Shown piece after piece: positions 42,641 to 52,449 of a DNA stretch of 64,000 nucleotides (position 1 is the stretch's first letter; every line of letters starts with the position of its first letter). The notes under the pieces were generated by a model. That model was not told the origin of the DNA. It saw nothing but the letters and a program-made list of their open reading frames with translations, and ran no database searches. This stretch comes from Proteus vulgaris (GTDB lineage Bacteria > Pseudomonadota > Gammaproteobacteria > Enterobacterales > Enterobacteriaceae). The position numbers and the translations under genes are program-made. The DNA lies in assembly GCF_033708015.1 (NCBI RefSeq), contig NZ_CP137920.1, forward strand, positions 248,001 to 312,000, written 5' to 3'.

Positions 42641-44341
42641 CTAATTGTTAATGTTTTTATTTCCTTGATGGTTAACTAAAAATAGTTTCATACGTTGATA
42701 CACATTTTTATCCGTTTCTATGGTTAAAGCTTGGGTTAATTCACCATAAAGATCATGAGGCAATAATGTGTCAGACCATGTTGAAAGAACATTCAGCGCC
42801 ATATTTCTATCACGCAATGTCGGGCTGCGTAATTGCCTTTTGATAAGTGACCAGCCGATACCAGGAAAACCACCAAGATCCTGCATAATATATTCAACGG
42901 CATGATGAGACCGATATTCAGTGTCGGTAGCTGTTAATGGATCATCTGTGCTATCAAATGCCATTAATTCAATTTGTTGTTCTGCAAGTTTCACTACTCT
43001 TTCTATTTTGTGAGAAGTATCTGTTTGCATTAATTGGTGCCACCAATCTGCATTGGGATCCTCTTTTTGTAGTGAGAAGAGCAATTCCCAAATATCAAGA
43101 TGCAGAGATTTAGCAACAAGGCTTGCTTGGTAATTTTTTGAACGTGAAGGACTTTGTAATGCTTCGATAATGAACGTCGACCATTCTGGTTTTTGAATAA
43201 TTCTTTGTGAAACGGAGATAATTTGTTGTTGGCAATGATCGTCCCAGCCAAGAGACTCGAGCAATAGCCAATCTTCACCACGACTTTGCACAAAATCGGC
43301 GATTTCGCAGACGCAATATAAGTGTTTTAATTCTTTAGGTGGCAAAGTATCGACTTGTGAAATAAAAGTATTACACGCTTGAGCGCCTTCTACATAATCA
43401 TAGATGTCTTTTGCTGGGCCTCCATTAATCAATGCGCGTACAAGATCGCTACAACCAAGCAGTAAGTCATTATCTAAAGGATGCGTGTGCAACATCTCTA
43501 ATAATGCCCCTTTTGTGACACAATCATAGGCGACATATTCTGTCATTACATTATTTTTATATCCTTCAGTCAGCAACCAATAGCGATTATTAACAGACAG
43601 CGTTGAAGGTAGATGTTCGATAAATTGAATACGTCCCCAGCCTTTAGTTCGTTGACCAAGGGAATATAGAAAAGGCTCAAATTCTTCACAAGAAAGGCGC
43701 TGTTTTAGCGAACGAATAGCATAAAGTGTAAATTCAGGATGAAGGGAAAACAATAAAAGCAAACGTTGAGAAGTACTGTCGTTGAACGATCCTAATAGTC
43801 CTAAAGCGATTTTGATCGGGTTTTTATCAGGACTTAACTTCAAGAGCCATAAGATGAATTGAAAATAGATTTCATTATTAATCAGTGTTTCATCTTGTTC
43901 TATTTTATCTATCAGATATGCAATATAGGTAATCGGTGCCAGTTTATCTTGGCAGGATATTAAATAAAAAGACTCGACATGCTCTTTATCTGGCAAAAGA
44001 ACGACATGTTTGATTGCATGATAGAGTGACAATGCAAATTCCTCACATGCTTTTTGAGAAGGCTGTTGTTCAATTGCTTTACCTATTCGTTGGTGCAAAA
44101 TAATGCCTTCACGAGCGCCTGCTGACCAACTAAAAGGTACTGAATTATCATCAGGTTTTATTTTTAGGTGCGCGCATGACAATAGATTTAATTCATCGGG
44201 TAAAGGTGTATCACCTATTTCATAAGGTGCTAATTGTGAAAGAATTGAAGGAATAGAAGAAGGATAAACGTTAGGAAAGTCTATTGTGAGGTCGATAGAC
44301 AGAGGTGACTTACTGAAAAGCTTATCGCGCCAATTAGTCAT
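42641..44341 (-). CDS. Hypothetical 566-residue helical protein, family not recognised
   Basis: This large frame has good house-keeping-like composition but no motif I can name. It starts MTNWRDKLFSKSPLSIDLTID and is then almost wholly helical-looking, with Leu-rich repeats of 30-45 residues (for example LILWLLKLS-, LLLLFSLHPEFTLYAIRSLK-like blocks), suggesting a HEAT/ARM-type solenoid. No signal peptide, membrane helix or nucleotide-binding loop is seen. The last 130 residues contain the best-defined part (GGFPGIGWSLIKRQLRSP). It is codirectional with ytfB, 46 nt upstream of it, and divergent from the Zur-controlled operon. I assign no function; a scaffold or protein-binding role is inference. 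Confidence 0.75.
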   Translation of the reverse strand: MTNWRDKLFSKSPLSIDLTIDFPNVYPSSIPSILSQLAPYEIGDTPLPDELNLLSCAHLKIKPDDNSVPFSWSAGAREGIILHQRIGKAIEQQPSQKACEEFALSLYHAIKHVVLLPDKEHVESFYLISCQDKLAPITYIAYLIDKIEQDETLINNEIYFQFILWLLKLSPDKNPIKIALGLLGSFNDSTSQRLLLLFSLHPEFTLYAIRSLKQRLSCEEFEPFLYSLGQRTKGWGRIQFIEHLPSTLSVNNRYWLLTEGYKNNVMTEYVAYDCVTKGALLEMLHTHPLDNDLLLGCSDLVRALINGGPAKDIYDYVEGAQACNTFISQVDTLPPKELKHLYCVCEIADFVQSRGEDWLLLESLGWDDHCQQQIISVSQRIIQKPEWSTFIIEALQSPSRSKNYQASLVAKSLHLDIWELLFSLQKEDPNADWWHQLMQTDTSHKIERVVKLAEQQIELMAFDSTDDPLTATDTEYRSHHAVEYIMQDLGGFPGIGWSLIKRQLRSPTLRDRNMALNVLSTWSDTLLPHDLYGELTQALTIETDKNVYQRMKLFLVNHQGNKNINN

Positions 44342-44536
44342 AATACGCCCTATTTGTTTTGCCGTCTTAGTATAACTTTAGCGGAAAATAGGATAGTGGG
44401 ACAAAAAAAGACAGAAAATCCACTTATATCACTTAAAAAATTCCCATCAAAAATATGTTTCTCTTCTTGATATAAAAGATCAAATCAAAAAAAACTGGTC
44501 AATAAAATTAAAACGCGGTACATTAGCAACACTCTT

Positions 44537-44560
44537 AAATGTAATATTATAACATTACAA
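44537..44560. promoter_or_regulatory. Zur box upstream of rpmE2-rpmJ2-zinT
   Basis: TGTAATATTATAACATTACA (44540-44559) is an AT-rich palindrome with TGTAAT/ATTACA arms that resembles the enterobacterial Zur consensus (GTTATANTATAAC type core). It ends 17 nt before the rpmE2 start codon, where bound Zur would block transcription when zinc is sufficient. The three genes downstream are classic Zur targets, which supports the call. Confidence 0.82.
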
Positions 44561-44576
44561 TAAAGCGAGGTTTATT

Positions 44577-44825
44577 ATGAAACTCGGTATTCACCCTCAA
44601 TATCGGACAGTGATTTTCCATGACACGAGTGCAGATGCTTATTTTAAAGTGGGTTCAACCATCCAAACAGAAAAGACAGTAGAGTATGAAGGGAAAACAT
44701 ACCCTTATGTGACATTAGATGTCTCTTCTCAATCACATCCATTTTATACCGGTAAGCAAAAGACGCATTCTCAAGAAGGTAATGTGGCACGCTTTAATAA
44801 ACGTTTTGGTCAATTTATTAAGTAA
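44577..44825 (+). CDS. rpmE2: 50S ribosomal protein L31 type B (zinc-independent)
   Basis: The 82-residue paralogue starts [20 protein letters not shown] and has no cysteine at all, so it lacks the zinc ribbon of the ordinary L31. Such type B copies (ykgM in E. coli) replace the zinc-bearing protein on ribosomes during zinc starvation, freeing zinc. It is first in the Zur-controlled operon, with AGCGAGG before the ATG; rpmJ2 follows 10 nt after its stop. Confidence 0.95.
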   Translation: MKLGIHPQYRTVIFHDTSADAYFKVGSTIQTEKTVEYEGKTYPYVTLDVSSQSHPFYTGKQKTHSQEGNVARFNKRFGQFIK

Positions 44826-44835
44826 GGAAGAAACA

Positions 44836-44961
44836 ATGCAAGTATTAAGTTCATTAAAAAGTGCAAAACAACGTCACCCAGATTGTAAAGTAGTGCGTCG
44901 TCGTGGCCGCCTTTATGTCATTTGTAAGTCAAATCCACGTTTTAAGGCCGTTCAGGGGTAA
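44836..44961 (+). CDS. rpmJ2: 50S ribosomal protein L36 type B (zinc-independent)
   Basis: A 41-residue protein, [20 protein letters not shown] to NPRFKAVQG. It keeps two cysteines (PDC and IC) but lacks the complete Cys3-His ligand set of the zinc-binding type A L36. It corresponds to ykgO of E. coli. The start at 44836 has AAGGAAG upstream. It lies between rpmE2 and zinT, with a 4-nt gap to zinT. Confidence 0.94.
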   Translation: MQVLSSLKSAKQRHPDCKVVRRRGRLYVICKSNPRFKAVQG

Positions 44962-44965
44962 GATT

Positions 44966-45613
44966 ATGCCAAAGCCTATTTTTTCTTGTGTTTTAATTAT
45001 GGGAATATTGGGGAGTGCTATGTCTGTTTTAGCACATAGCCACCATCATGAAAAAGTCCAAACACAAGCCCAACGAAATGCTGCGAATGGAATTTTTGAA
45101 GATAAGGATGTTCTCGATCGCCAACTCAGTGATTGGGATGGCGTATGGCAATCTGTGGAGCCTTACCTTCTCAGTGGCGAACTCGATGAGGTTTTACAAA
45201 AGAAAGCAGAAACGAAAAAAGACAAAACGATGGCAGAATATCGCGCTTACTATACACAGGGCTATAAAACTGATGTAGATATGATTGGTATTGAAAACAA
45301 TATTATTGAGTTTCATCGTAGCGAAAAAGTTGATAGTTGCGAATATCACTATGATGGTTATCGTATTTTACATTATGAATCGGGTAAAAAAGGGGTTCGT
45401 TACTTGTTTAGATGTGATGATCCTAAAAGCCAAGCGCCAAAATTTATTCAATTTAGTGATCATATTATTGCACCAGAAAAAGCAGGGCATTTTCATTTAT
45501 ATATGGGGAACACATCGCAAGATGAATTGCTTAAAGAACTCAATAACTGGCCAACATATTATCCTTATTCAATGAAAGCAGATGATATTGTTCACGAGAT
45601 GCTTTACCACTGA
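44966..45613 (+). CDS. zinT: Periplasmic zinc-binding protein ZinT
   Basis: The 215-residue protein has a signal peptide (MPKPIFSCVLIMGILGSAMS, cleavage likely before HSHHHEK). The mature protein begins with a His-rich segment and contains the ZinT signature DWDGVWQSVEPYL, YKTDVDMIGI and GHFHLYMGN, whose His residues bind zinc. A Cys pair (SCEYHYDG and FRCDD) can form the conserved disulphide. ZinT captures zinc in the periplasm and assists ZnuA under starvation. The frame is open 21 codons further upstream, but only the start at 44966 yields a signal peptide. Confidence 0.95.
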   Translation: MPKPIFSCVLIMGILGSAMSVLAHSHHHEKVQTQAQRNAANGIFEDKDVLDRQLSDWDGVWQSVEPYLLSGELDEVLQKKAETKKDKTMAEYRAYYTQGYKTDVDMIGIENNIIEFHRSEKVDSCEYHYDGYRILHYESGKKGVRYLFRCDDPKSQAPKFIQFSDHIIAPEKAGHFHLYMGNTSQDELLKELNNWPTYYPYSMKADDIVHEMLYH

Positions 45614-45647
45614 TCACTAATTGATAAGAACATTTCGCTGACACCTT

Positions 45648-45682
45648 ATACCCTTGGTTATTATCGAGGGTATTCTTCCTTA
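45648..45682 (+). terminator. Probable terminator after zinT
   Basis: ATACCCT (45648-45654) and AGGGTAT (45667-45673) form a 7-bp stem with a 12-nt loop. The following TCTTCCTT is only moderately T-rich. Confidence 0.5.
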
Positions 45683-45758
45683 AAAATAATGATAAAAAAG
45701 AAAAAGCAGTAGCATCCTTGCTGACTTACTTTTATCAGTTAAATAGCGTTAAAAATGA

Positions 45759-47207
45759 TTATAACCCCTGGCAGAGATACTTCATTTCCATATAGTCTTC
45801 AATACCGTGTTCAGAACCTTCACGGCCTAAACCTGATTGTTTAATACCACCAAATGGGGCAACTTCGTTGGAGATTAAACCCGTATTAATTCCGACCATG
45901 CCGTATTCTAAATTTTCAGCAACACGCCAAATGCGTTGTGGATTTTCACTATAAAAATAGGCTGCTAAGCCATAAATAGTATTATTGGCTAAGTGCACCA
46001 CATCATCTTCATTTTCAAACACCACTAAAGGCGCTACAGGACCAAAGATCTCTTCTTCAAGAATATGACTATCGGCGGGGACATTACCAACAACCGTAGG
46101 CTGGAAAAAATTTTCACCCGCTTTATCACTTTCTCCGCCACAAAGCAGTGTTGCACCGCGTTTTAACGTGTCAGTGAGTAAAGATTGTGATTTCTCAACC
46201 GCTTTGCGATTAATAAGAGGTCCAATAGTGACACCTTCTTCAAAACCATTTCCCACTTTAAGCTTTTTAACAGCGGCAACAAAGCGTTCACTAAATTGTT
46301 GGTAAACATCTTTGTGAATATAAAAACGGTTAGCACAAACACAGGTTTGCCCTGCATTACGGAATTTAGCGCCCATTGCTCCTTCAACAGCTTTATCAAT
46401 ATCAGCATCATTAAACACGATAAAGGGGGCATTACCGCCTAATTCTAAAGAGACTTTTTTTACACTATCTGAGCATTGGCGCATTAATAAACGTCCTACC
46501 CCCGTAGAACCTGTAAAACTTAATTTGCGAACACGGTTATCAGAGGTAAAGACTTCGCCAATTTTAATCGCATCTCCAGTCACAATATTAATCACACCAG
46601 CGGGAATACCTGCTTGAGCCGCTAACGCCACTAACGCCAATGCGGTATAAGGTGTTTCATTGGCAGGCTTAATTACCATAGTGCAACCCGCAGCTAATGC
46701 AGGAGCGGCTTTGCGGGTGATCATAGCGGCTGGAAAGTTCCAAGGCGTGATAGCCGCACAAACACCAATACCTTGTTTAATTACCATCAAACGTTTATCA
46801 GCAGAAGGTGAAGGAATAATTTCACCGTTTGTTCTTTTACCTTGTTCTGCAAACCACTCGATAAAAGAAGCTGCATAAGCAATTTCACCTTCCGCTTCAG
46901 CGACAGGTTTACCTTGCTCAAAAGTCATTAATTCAGCCAGTTTTCTTTTATTTTCAGTGATTAATCTAAACCAATTTTGCAATAATGCTCCGCGCTGATG
47001 TGCGGTAAGTGCGCGCCATTTGGGTAAGGCTTTTTGTGCAGCATCAACAGCCATTATTGCTTCTTCTGTTGCCATATTGGGTATAGTACCAAGTAAAGTA
47101 CCCGTGGCAGGATCGATAACCTCAACAGTTTCATTGTTTTTAGCATTACACCAAAGACCATCAATATAGCCTTGTTCGCGGAAATAGGGGTTTGTCGTTA
47201 TCTTCAC
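45759..47207 (-). CDS. gabD: Succinate-semialdehyde dehydrogenase-type aldehyde dehydrogenase
   Basis: The 482-residue NAD(P)-dependent aldehyde dehydrogenase has the cofactor segment PWNFPAAMITRKAAPALAAG, the FTGSTGVG turn, the general-base Glu in LELGGNAP and the catalytic Cys in GQTCVCANR. Its closest named relatives are GabD enzymes, which oxidise succinate semialdehyde to succinate in GABA breakdown; other semialdehydes (for example glutarate semialdehyde) are possible. The start is GTG at 47207, with AGAGAGGT six nt upstream. No gabT or gabP is adjacent, so the substrate is not fixed by context. It is convergent with zinT. Confidence 0.85.
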   Translation of the reverse strand: MKITTNPYFREQGYIDGLWCNAKNNETVEVIDPATGTLLGTIPNMATEEAIMAVDAAQKALPKWRALTAHQRGALLQNWFRLITENKRKLAELMTFEQGKPVAEAEGEIAYAASFIEWFAEQGKRTNGEIIPSPSADKRLMVIKQGIGVCAAITPWNFPAAMITRKAAPALAAGCTMVIKPANETPYTALALVALAAQAGIPAGVINIVTGDAIKIGEVFTSDNRVRKLSFTGSTGVGRLLMRQCSDSVKKVSLELGGNAPFIVFNDADIDKAVEGAMGAKFRNAGQTCVCANRFYIHKDVYQQFSERFVAAVKKLKVGNGFEEGVTIGPLINRKAVEKSQSLLTDTLKRGATLLCGGESDKAGENFFQPTVVGNVPADSHILEEEIFGPVAPLVVFENEDDVVHLANNTIYGLAAYFYSENPQRIWRVAENLEYGMVGINTGLISNEVAPFGGIKQSGLGREGSEHGIEDYMEMKYLCQGL

Positions 47208-47467
47208 TTAATACCTCTCTGAACACATTATATATTGATATTTATAAGGCTAGGCAGCTCTGTGCCTATTTATAATTATATGCCTGTGTTGCTATGTTGT
47301 GAAAATAAGTATGACAAATGCTAATAAAAAAATGTCAAAAAGCGGAGAATAGGGGTAATGGCTTACGTTTTTAATGAATAATTCCCATTACTCAAGACTG
47401 AAGGTTTACGCTGTACCTTACCACTGTTATTCTTGGATCTAACTTTCATAAAAAACAGGTATTTTTC

Positions 47468-48088
47468 ATGTCAAAACCATCATTTGATTCTATTGAATCA
47501 CAGGCAAGTTACGGTATTGGTCTGCAAGTCGGTCAACAACTGACTGAATCAGGTCTTCAAGGATTAGAGCCCGCAGCACTGTTAGCTGGCTTGACCGATG
47601 CATTAGAAGGTAATGCGCCTTCTGTACCTGTTGAAACATTACACAACGCTTTACGTACTATGCACGAGCGTGCTGAAGCTGTTCGTCAAGAACGCCAAGC
47701 AGAGTTGGCTGATGCTGGTAAAGTTTTCTTAGAAGAAAATGTGAAAAACGAAGGTGTTCAAGTTACAGAATCAGGTTTACAGTACAAAGTACTGACAGCG
47801 GGTGAAGGTGCAATTCCTGCACGTACTGATCATGTTCGTGTTCACTACACGGGTCGTTTAATTGATGGAACTGTGTTTGATAGCTCAGTTCAACGTGGAC
47901 AGCCGGCTGAATTCCCTGTAAATGGCGTTATCGCAGGCTGGATTGAAGCATTAACATTAATGCCAGTCGGTTCAAAATGGGAATTATATATTCCTTACCA
48001 ATTAGCTTATGGCGAACGTGGAGCAGGTGCGGCTATCCCTCCATTCGCAACATTAGTATTTGAAGTAGAATTATTAGAAATTTTATAA
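47468..48088 (+). CDS. fklB: FKBP-type peptidyl-prolyl isomerase FklB (FKBP22)
   Basis: The 206-residue protein has an N-terminal dimerisation domain (about 1-90, [18 protein letters not shown]) and a C-terminal FKBP domain (about 95-206) with [37 protein letters not shown], and [13 protein letters not shown]. It catalyses cis-trans proline isomerisation. It has no clear signal peptide, as for E. coli FkpB/FklB-type cytosolic members. A terminator follows at 48119. Confidence 0.96.
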   Translation: MSKPSFDSIESQASYGIGLQVGQQLTESGLQGLEPAALLAGLTDALEGNAPSVPVETLHNALRTMHERAEAVRQERQAELADAGKVFLEENVKNEGVQVTESGLQYKVLTAGEGAIPARTDHVRVHYTGRLIDGTVFDSSVQRGQPAEFPVNGVIAGWIEALTLMPVGSKWELYIPYQLAYGERGAGAAIPPFATLVFEVELLEIL

Positions 48089-48118
48089 TTTCTTATTCTG
48101 CAGTGGATTAGAGTAAAG

Positions 48119-48150
48119 AATAGCCGGTTTTTGCCGGCTATTGTTGTCTT
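48119..48150 (+). terminator. Intrinsic terminator after fklB
   Basis: AATAGCCGG (48119-48127) and CCGGCTATT (48134-48142) form a 9-bp stem followed by a T-rich stretch. Confidence 0.8.
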
Positions 48151-48230
48151 TGGGCTAAAATAAAGAGACTGTAGAGTAATTAATTTTTATAAGAGAAGTT
48201 ATCTGCTTATAGAAATAAGAGAGGTGCATG

Positions 48231-48971
48231 ATGTTAGAACAAGTCAGCAAAATAGCCCGCCAAGCCGGTATGGCGATAATGCAAATCTACCAGCAATCAG
48301 AGCCTATCCAAGTACAGGAAAAAAGTGATAATTCACCTGTCACAGAGGCTGATTTGGCCGCTCACCAAATTATTAAACAAGGACTTGCTTCTATTGCTCC
48401 TGATATACCTCAATTATCTGAAGAAGATCCACCTGAATGGGAAGTTCGCCGTCATTGGGAGCGCTATTGGTTGATTGATCCTCTAGATGGCACTAAAGAA
48501 TTTATCAGTAAAAATGGTGAGTTTACGGTAAATATTGCCTTAATTGAAAAAGGTATTCCTGTTTTAGGGGTTGTCTATACACCTGTGCAAAATGTGTTAT
48601 ATGCAGCAGCAAATAAGCAGGCATGGAAAGAAGTGTGCGGCCAGCGATTACCTATTCATGCAAGTCAGGCTGAACCCCCTGTGATAGTGATCAGCCGTTC
48701 TCATCAAGATGACGAGTTAAAAGAATATTTATCACAGCTAGGTGAACATCAAACGGTCGCGGTCGGCTCATCGCTAAAATTTTGTCTTGTTGCTGAAGGC
48801 AAAGCACAGCTTTATCCCCGCTTTGGACCTACGCATACATGGGATACCGCAGCAGGTCATGCTGTTGCGATTGCAGCAGGCGCACATGTTACGGATTGGA
48901 AAGGAGTAACGTTAGATTATTCCCCAAAAGAGTCACTGATAAATCCAGGATTTAGAGTGTCTATCTTTTAG
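48231..48971 (+). CDS. cysQ: 3'(2'),5'-bisphosphate nucleotidase CysQ
   Basis: The 246-residue enzyme of the inositol monophosphatase fold removes the 3' phosphate of PAP(S), relieving PAP build-up in sulphate assimilation. Metal-binding motifs are [19 protein letters not shown] and, near the end, [10 protein letters not shown]. It acts at the cytosolic face of the inner membrane and is Li+-sensitive in the family. Two ATG codons are adjacent; 48231 has better spacing from GAGAGG and gives the E. coli length. Confidence 0.95.
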   Translation: MLEQVSKIARQAGMAIMQIYQQSEPIQVQEKSDNSPVTEADLAAHQIIKQGLASIAPDIPQLSEEDPPEWEVRRHWERYWLIDPLDGTKEFISKNGEFTVNIALIEKGIPVLGVVYTPVQNVLYAAANKQAWKEVCGQRLPIHASQAEPPVIVISRSHQDDELKEYLSQLGEHQTVAVGSSLKFCLVAEGKAQLYPRFGPTHTWDTAAGHAVAIAAGAHVTDWKGVTLDYSPKESLINPGFRVSIF

Positions 48972-49024
48972 TACCAATTTAAGAAATCGGAGCCCTTTGT
49001 TTAACAAGGGCTCTGACACAGGAA

Positions 49025-49585
49025 TTATTCTTTAATTAAATCGTTGATAAGGTTGATTGCGGTTGTAATTTCGGCACCACTTAATACACCTTCTTTGACG
49101 AAACGGACTTTACCTTGTTTATCTAAAACAACAATAGCTGAACTCTCTTTTTCTAATCCCCAGCCTTTTAATGCAGCACCATTGGCATCAACAATAAACT
49201 GTGACCAAGGAAATTCTTTTTTACTGTCTTCAACACTACCACGAACAAATGGGCCGGTACCAAATACTGCATCATCAGTATTAATAATTGTTGTCGTTTG
49301 ATAATTGTCATGTGGGAATTTAGCCAGTTTTACGGCTTCAATAAACGGCGCATTCATCTCCTTAGCTTTGCTACGTCCTGCTATATGCTGAACAGTACGT
49401 ACTTTTCCACTGAGCAGACCACTGTTCCAGTTTTGATAGCTAAACTTATCCTTGGTTGTGTCATAAAGTAGCTCACCTTTGTCATTAATTGTGACCGCGG
49501 GAAGTAGTGTATTTTCAGTGATGTTATGTGCAAATGCCCATGTAGATGTACTGAATAAAAGAGCAGCTAAGGTTATTTTGTGCAT
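49025..49585 (-). CDS. ytfJ: YtfJ family periplasmic protein
   Basis: The 186-residue protein has a signal peptide (MHKITLAALLFSTSTWAFA) and a thioredoxin-like fold region with the conserved LSGKVRTVQHIAGRSKAKEMN, NTDDAVFGTGPFVRGS and WSQFIVDANG segments. The CxxC motif of thioredoxins is absent; no cysteine is seen. Its function is unknown in E. coli as well. The second ATG (49585) has AGGA eight nt upstream, while the first (49591) would be too close. It faces cysQ convergently. Confidence 0.88.
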   Translation of the reverse strand: MHKITLAALLFSTSTWAFAHNITENTLLPAVTINDKGELLYDTTKDKFSYQNWNSGLLSGKVRTVQHIAGRSKAKEMNAPFIEAVKLAKFPHDNYQTTTIINTDDAVFGTGPFVRGSVEDSKKEFPWSQFIVDANGAALKGWGLEKESSAIVVLDKQGKVRFVKEGVLSGAEITTAINLINDLIKE

Positions 49586-49868
49586 AGCCATTGTCCTATT
49601 ATTGAAATCGACGTTAGTTTCTATCTAAGCATAGAAGCTAGTGAGGAATAATACCTCATCATTGATACAATTATTTAACATTGAGTGGGTAAAATAGCGT
49701 ACACACTATCTTTATTTATATTCTTTACTGTCAATAAATGTAAAAACAGATAAGGAAATCAAATAAGTTGAACCTAGTACTTATAATTAGGTCTTTAAAT
49801 TTGATATATAAAGATAAGTCTTTATGACTTATTAAACTCAACAACGAGCATGGGAGACTAACTGAAAG

Positions 49869-50075
49869 ATGAAAATCTTCAATCGCTATAACCCTGAAAA
49901 AATTGCTCTCTACGTTAAGACATTATTTCGTGGACGGTTTTACATCAAAGGAATGGGTGCATTTGAATTCGATTACGGTAAAATTTTATTACCTAAAATA
50001 AGAGATAAGCTACATTTTAATGTCATGAGTGAAGTGAACCAGCAGGTCATTTTACTGAAAGCAGAAATGGGCTAA
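49869..50075 (+). CDS. ytfK: YtfK, small activator of (p)ppGpp accumulation
   Basis: The 68-residue basic protein ([20 protein letters not shown] and [16 protein letters not shown]) matches E. coli YtfK over its full length. That protein interacts with SpoT and shifts it towards (p)ppGpp synthesis during phosphate and fatty-acid starvation. The gene stands alone on the plus strand with 277 nt of AT-rich DNA upstream; I see no clear Pho box there. Confidence 0.9.
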   Translation: MKIFNRYNPEKIALYVKTLFRGRFYIKGMGAFEFDYGKILLPKIRDKLHFNVMSEVNQQVILLKAEMG

Positions 50076-50154
50076 CTTTTATCTAATAGATAACTGAGTC
50101 TTTCTCGTGAGTGCCTTCGATAAGACTCAGTTATTAATTTCAACTCGTTACTTT

Positions 50155-51534
50155 TTAGCTCGCCGTTTTATTCTCATCTGCCTTTGTATCGACTTCGGTT
50201 GTTGTCTGCATAACAGGGACATGTTCTTGTAAAACAGGCTTAACAGGTGGAATATCATCAATTTTGGTGACAAGCAGTTGATCTATTTTGTAATTATCAA
50301 TATCAACAACTTCAAATTTATATCCTGAAAACTTCACATAATCCGTGCGTTTCGGAATTTTACGTAAGCGATACATCATAAAACCTGCGATGGTTTCGTA
50401 GTTACTTGAATCTGGGAAATCGTCGATATCAAGTACACGCATGACATCATCAATTGGCGTACCGCCTTCAACTAACCATGAGTGTTCATCACGACTCACA
50501 ATTTGCTCTTCTTGCCCTGGCCCAATTAAATCGCCCATTAAGGTTGTCATTACATCATTTAACGTAATGACCCCCATCACCATCGCGTACTCATTAAGAA
50601 TGATCGCGAAGTCTTCACCAGATGTTTTAAAACTTTCCAGCATATCTGAAAGCGTTAAGGTATCAGGAATAATCAGTGCCTTACGGATATGAACACCTTC
50701 ATTGAGATTTAGGCTTTGTCCGTTAATAACGCGATTAAGAAGCTCTTTAGAATCTACATAACCAATAATATGGTCGATATCACCTTCACAAACTAAAAAT
50801 TTAGAGTGAGGCTGGGTCGCAATTTTCTCTTTGATATCGCTTTCTGTTTCTTCGCGATCAAAATAGACAACATCTTCTCGTGGTGTCATTGCGGAGGGGA
50901 CTGTACGAGATTCTAATTCAAAGACATTCTCAATCAACTCATGCTCTTGTTTGCGTAAAACCCCCGCAACCGCACCGGCTTCGACAATGGCAAAAATATC
51001 ATCAGAAGTAATGTCTTCATTTCTGACCATTGGGATTTTAAATAATTTGAAAATAAGATCTGCCATACCATTAAATAACCACACCAAAGGGCGGAAAAAG
51101 GCAAGACAGAAACGCATGGGGTTCACAATTCTTAATGCAATCGCTTCTGGTTTTATCATACCAATGCGTTTGGGGGTTAAGTCAGCCAATAAAATGAACA
51201 TCGATGTGACAATAATAAAGGAACAAATAGATCCCAGTTGTTGCGCTAATGGTTCTTCAAAAAACTGGAGGTAAAAGTTTTTCAATGAAGGAGAGAATGC
51301 TGATTCGCCAACAATACCCGCTAAGATAGCGACGGCATTTAATCCAATTTGCACGACGGTAAAAAACATGCCCGGCATTTCTTGCATCTTTAATACGCGT
51401 GCGGCGTTAATATTGCCCTCATCAACAAGTTGTTTGAGCTTAATTCGACGAGAAGCAGCAAGAGAGATTTCAGACAGCGAAAAAAAGGCGCTGATAGCAC
51501 AAAGCAAAAGCACAATGAGTAAACTATTAAGCAT
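50155..51534 (-). CDS. paeA: Inner-membrane CorC/CNNM-type protein, polyamine exporter PaeA
   Basis: The 459-residue protein (ytfL in E. coli) has a DUF21/CNNM membrane domain with three to four helices (MLNSLLIVLLLCAISAFFSL first), a CBS pair (about 200-330, starting ESRTVPSAMTPREDVVYF), and a C-terminal CorC_HlyC domain (about 345-430, RDEHSWLVEGGTPIDDVMRVL). In E. coli and Salmonella it is needed for efflux of cadaverine and putrescine in stationary phase. The ATG at 51534 gives the conserved MLNS start; an in-frame start at 51555 would add seven non-conserved residues. Confidence 0.92.
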   Translation of the reverse strand: MLNSLLIVLLLCAISAFFSLSEISLAASRRIKLKQLVDEGNINAARVLKMQEMPGMFFTVVQIGLNAVAILAGIVGESAFSPSLKNFYLQFFEEPLAQQLGSICSFIIVTSMFILLADLTPKRIGMIKPEAIALRIVNPMRFCLAFFRPLVWLFNGMADLIFKLFKIPMVRNEDITSDDIFAIVEAGAVAGVLRKQEHELIENVFELESRTVPSAMTPREDVVYFDREETESDIKEKIATQPHSKFLVCEGDIDHIIGYVDSKELLNRVINGQSLNLNEGVHIRKALIIPDTLTLSDMLESFKTSGEDFAIILNEYAMVMGVITLNDVMTTLMGDLIGPGQEEQIVSRDEHSWLVEGGTPIDDVMRVLDIDDFPDSSNYETIAGFMMYRLRKIPKRTDYVKFSGYKFEVVDIDNYKIDQLLVTKIDDIPPVKPVLQEHVPVMQTTTEVDTKADENKTAS

Positions 51535-51684
51535 ATAAGGCTCACACCACCCCAAGTATTTAATCCAAAGGGTAATACTGGAGTGTTAAAAATAGAAGAT
51601 AAATCAATATATTGTGATGAAATTAGTCACAAAGAGAGATAAGAGGGCGTAATTATATCATCGCCCTACTATTTTCTGCTAGTT

Positions 51685-52311
51685 TTACTTTTCGGGAGGA
51701 TAACAGATGCCTATCCCACCTAAACCACAATAACCTTGTGGATTTTTGTATAAATATTGCTGGTGGTAATCTTCAGCAAAATAAAAAGGACCCGCTGGCT
51801 GAATTTCTGTGGTGATTGCTTCAGTCACACCTTGAATATTCATTGCTTGTTGATAACGTTTTTTGGACTCAATAGCTTGTTCATATTGCTCTGCATCAAC
51901 AGTGTAAATGGCAGAACGATATTGGCTACCAATATCGTTACCTTGACGCATACCTTGTGATGGGTTGTGGTTTTCCCAAAAAAGAGCCAAAAGTTGTGAA
52001 TAGCTAATCACCGAGGGATCAAAAACAATTCTCACCACTTCACTATGGCCTGTTAAACCTTGGCAAACTTGTTGATAGGTTGGATTTTCTGTTACACCAC
52101 CGCTATAACCTGCACTTGTTGAATAAACACCTTTTTGCTGCCAAAAAAGACGTTCAACTCCCCAAAAACACCCCATCGCAAAATAAGCGATACTCATTTT
52201 TTTAGGGATCTCATTAATAGAATGCCCATTTACTGCATGATTAGCAGATATTTCTAATGGTGTTGATGTACCCCTTAAGGCATTCTCTGGTTGGTAAGCT
52301 TTATGTTGCAA
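51685..52311 (-). CDS. msrA: Peptide-methionine (S)-S-oxide reductase MsrA
   Basis: The 208-residue enzyme repairs methionine-S-sulphoxide. The catalytic motif [13 protein letters not shown] carries the nucleophilic Cys, and recycling cysteines lie in [14 protein letters not shown] at the C-terminus. The start is TTG at 52311, supported by GGAG seven nt upstream and by the conserved N-terminal ENALRG-TPL stretch matching E. coli MsrA. It is divergent from tamA, as in E. coli, with 138 nt between starts. Confidence 0.95.
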   Translation of the reverse strand: MQHKAYQPENALRGTSTPLEISANHAVNGHSINEIPKKMSIAYFAMGCFWGVERLFWQQKGVYSTSAGYSGGVTENPTYQQVCQGLTGHSEVVRIVFDPSVISYSQLLALFWENHNPSQGMRQGNDIGSQYRSAIYTVDAEQYEQAIESKKRYQQAMNIQGVTEAITTEIQPAGPFYFAEDYHQQYLYKNPQGYCGLGGIGICYPPEK

Positions 52312-52449
52312 GGTAGACTCCAGTTTTTATATTTGTAAACGCTTTACTATGGTAAAGGCTTAATATTGTTATAAACTAAATCTACAATAAAGCTTAAAAT
52401 AGTTTGTCGTCAATTCATCACATGGATTAAATCATATTGAGGAGAAAAC

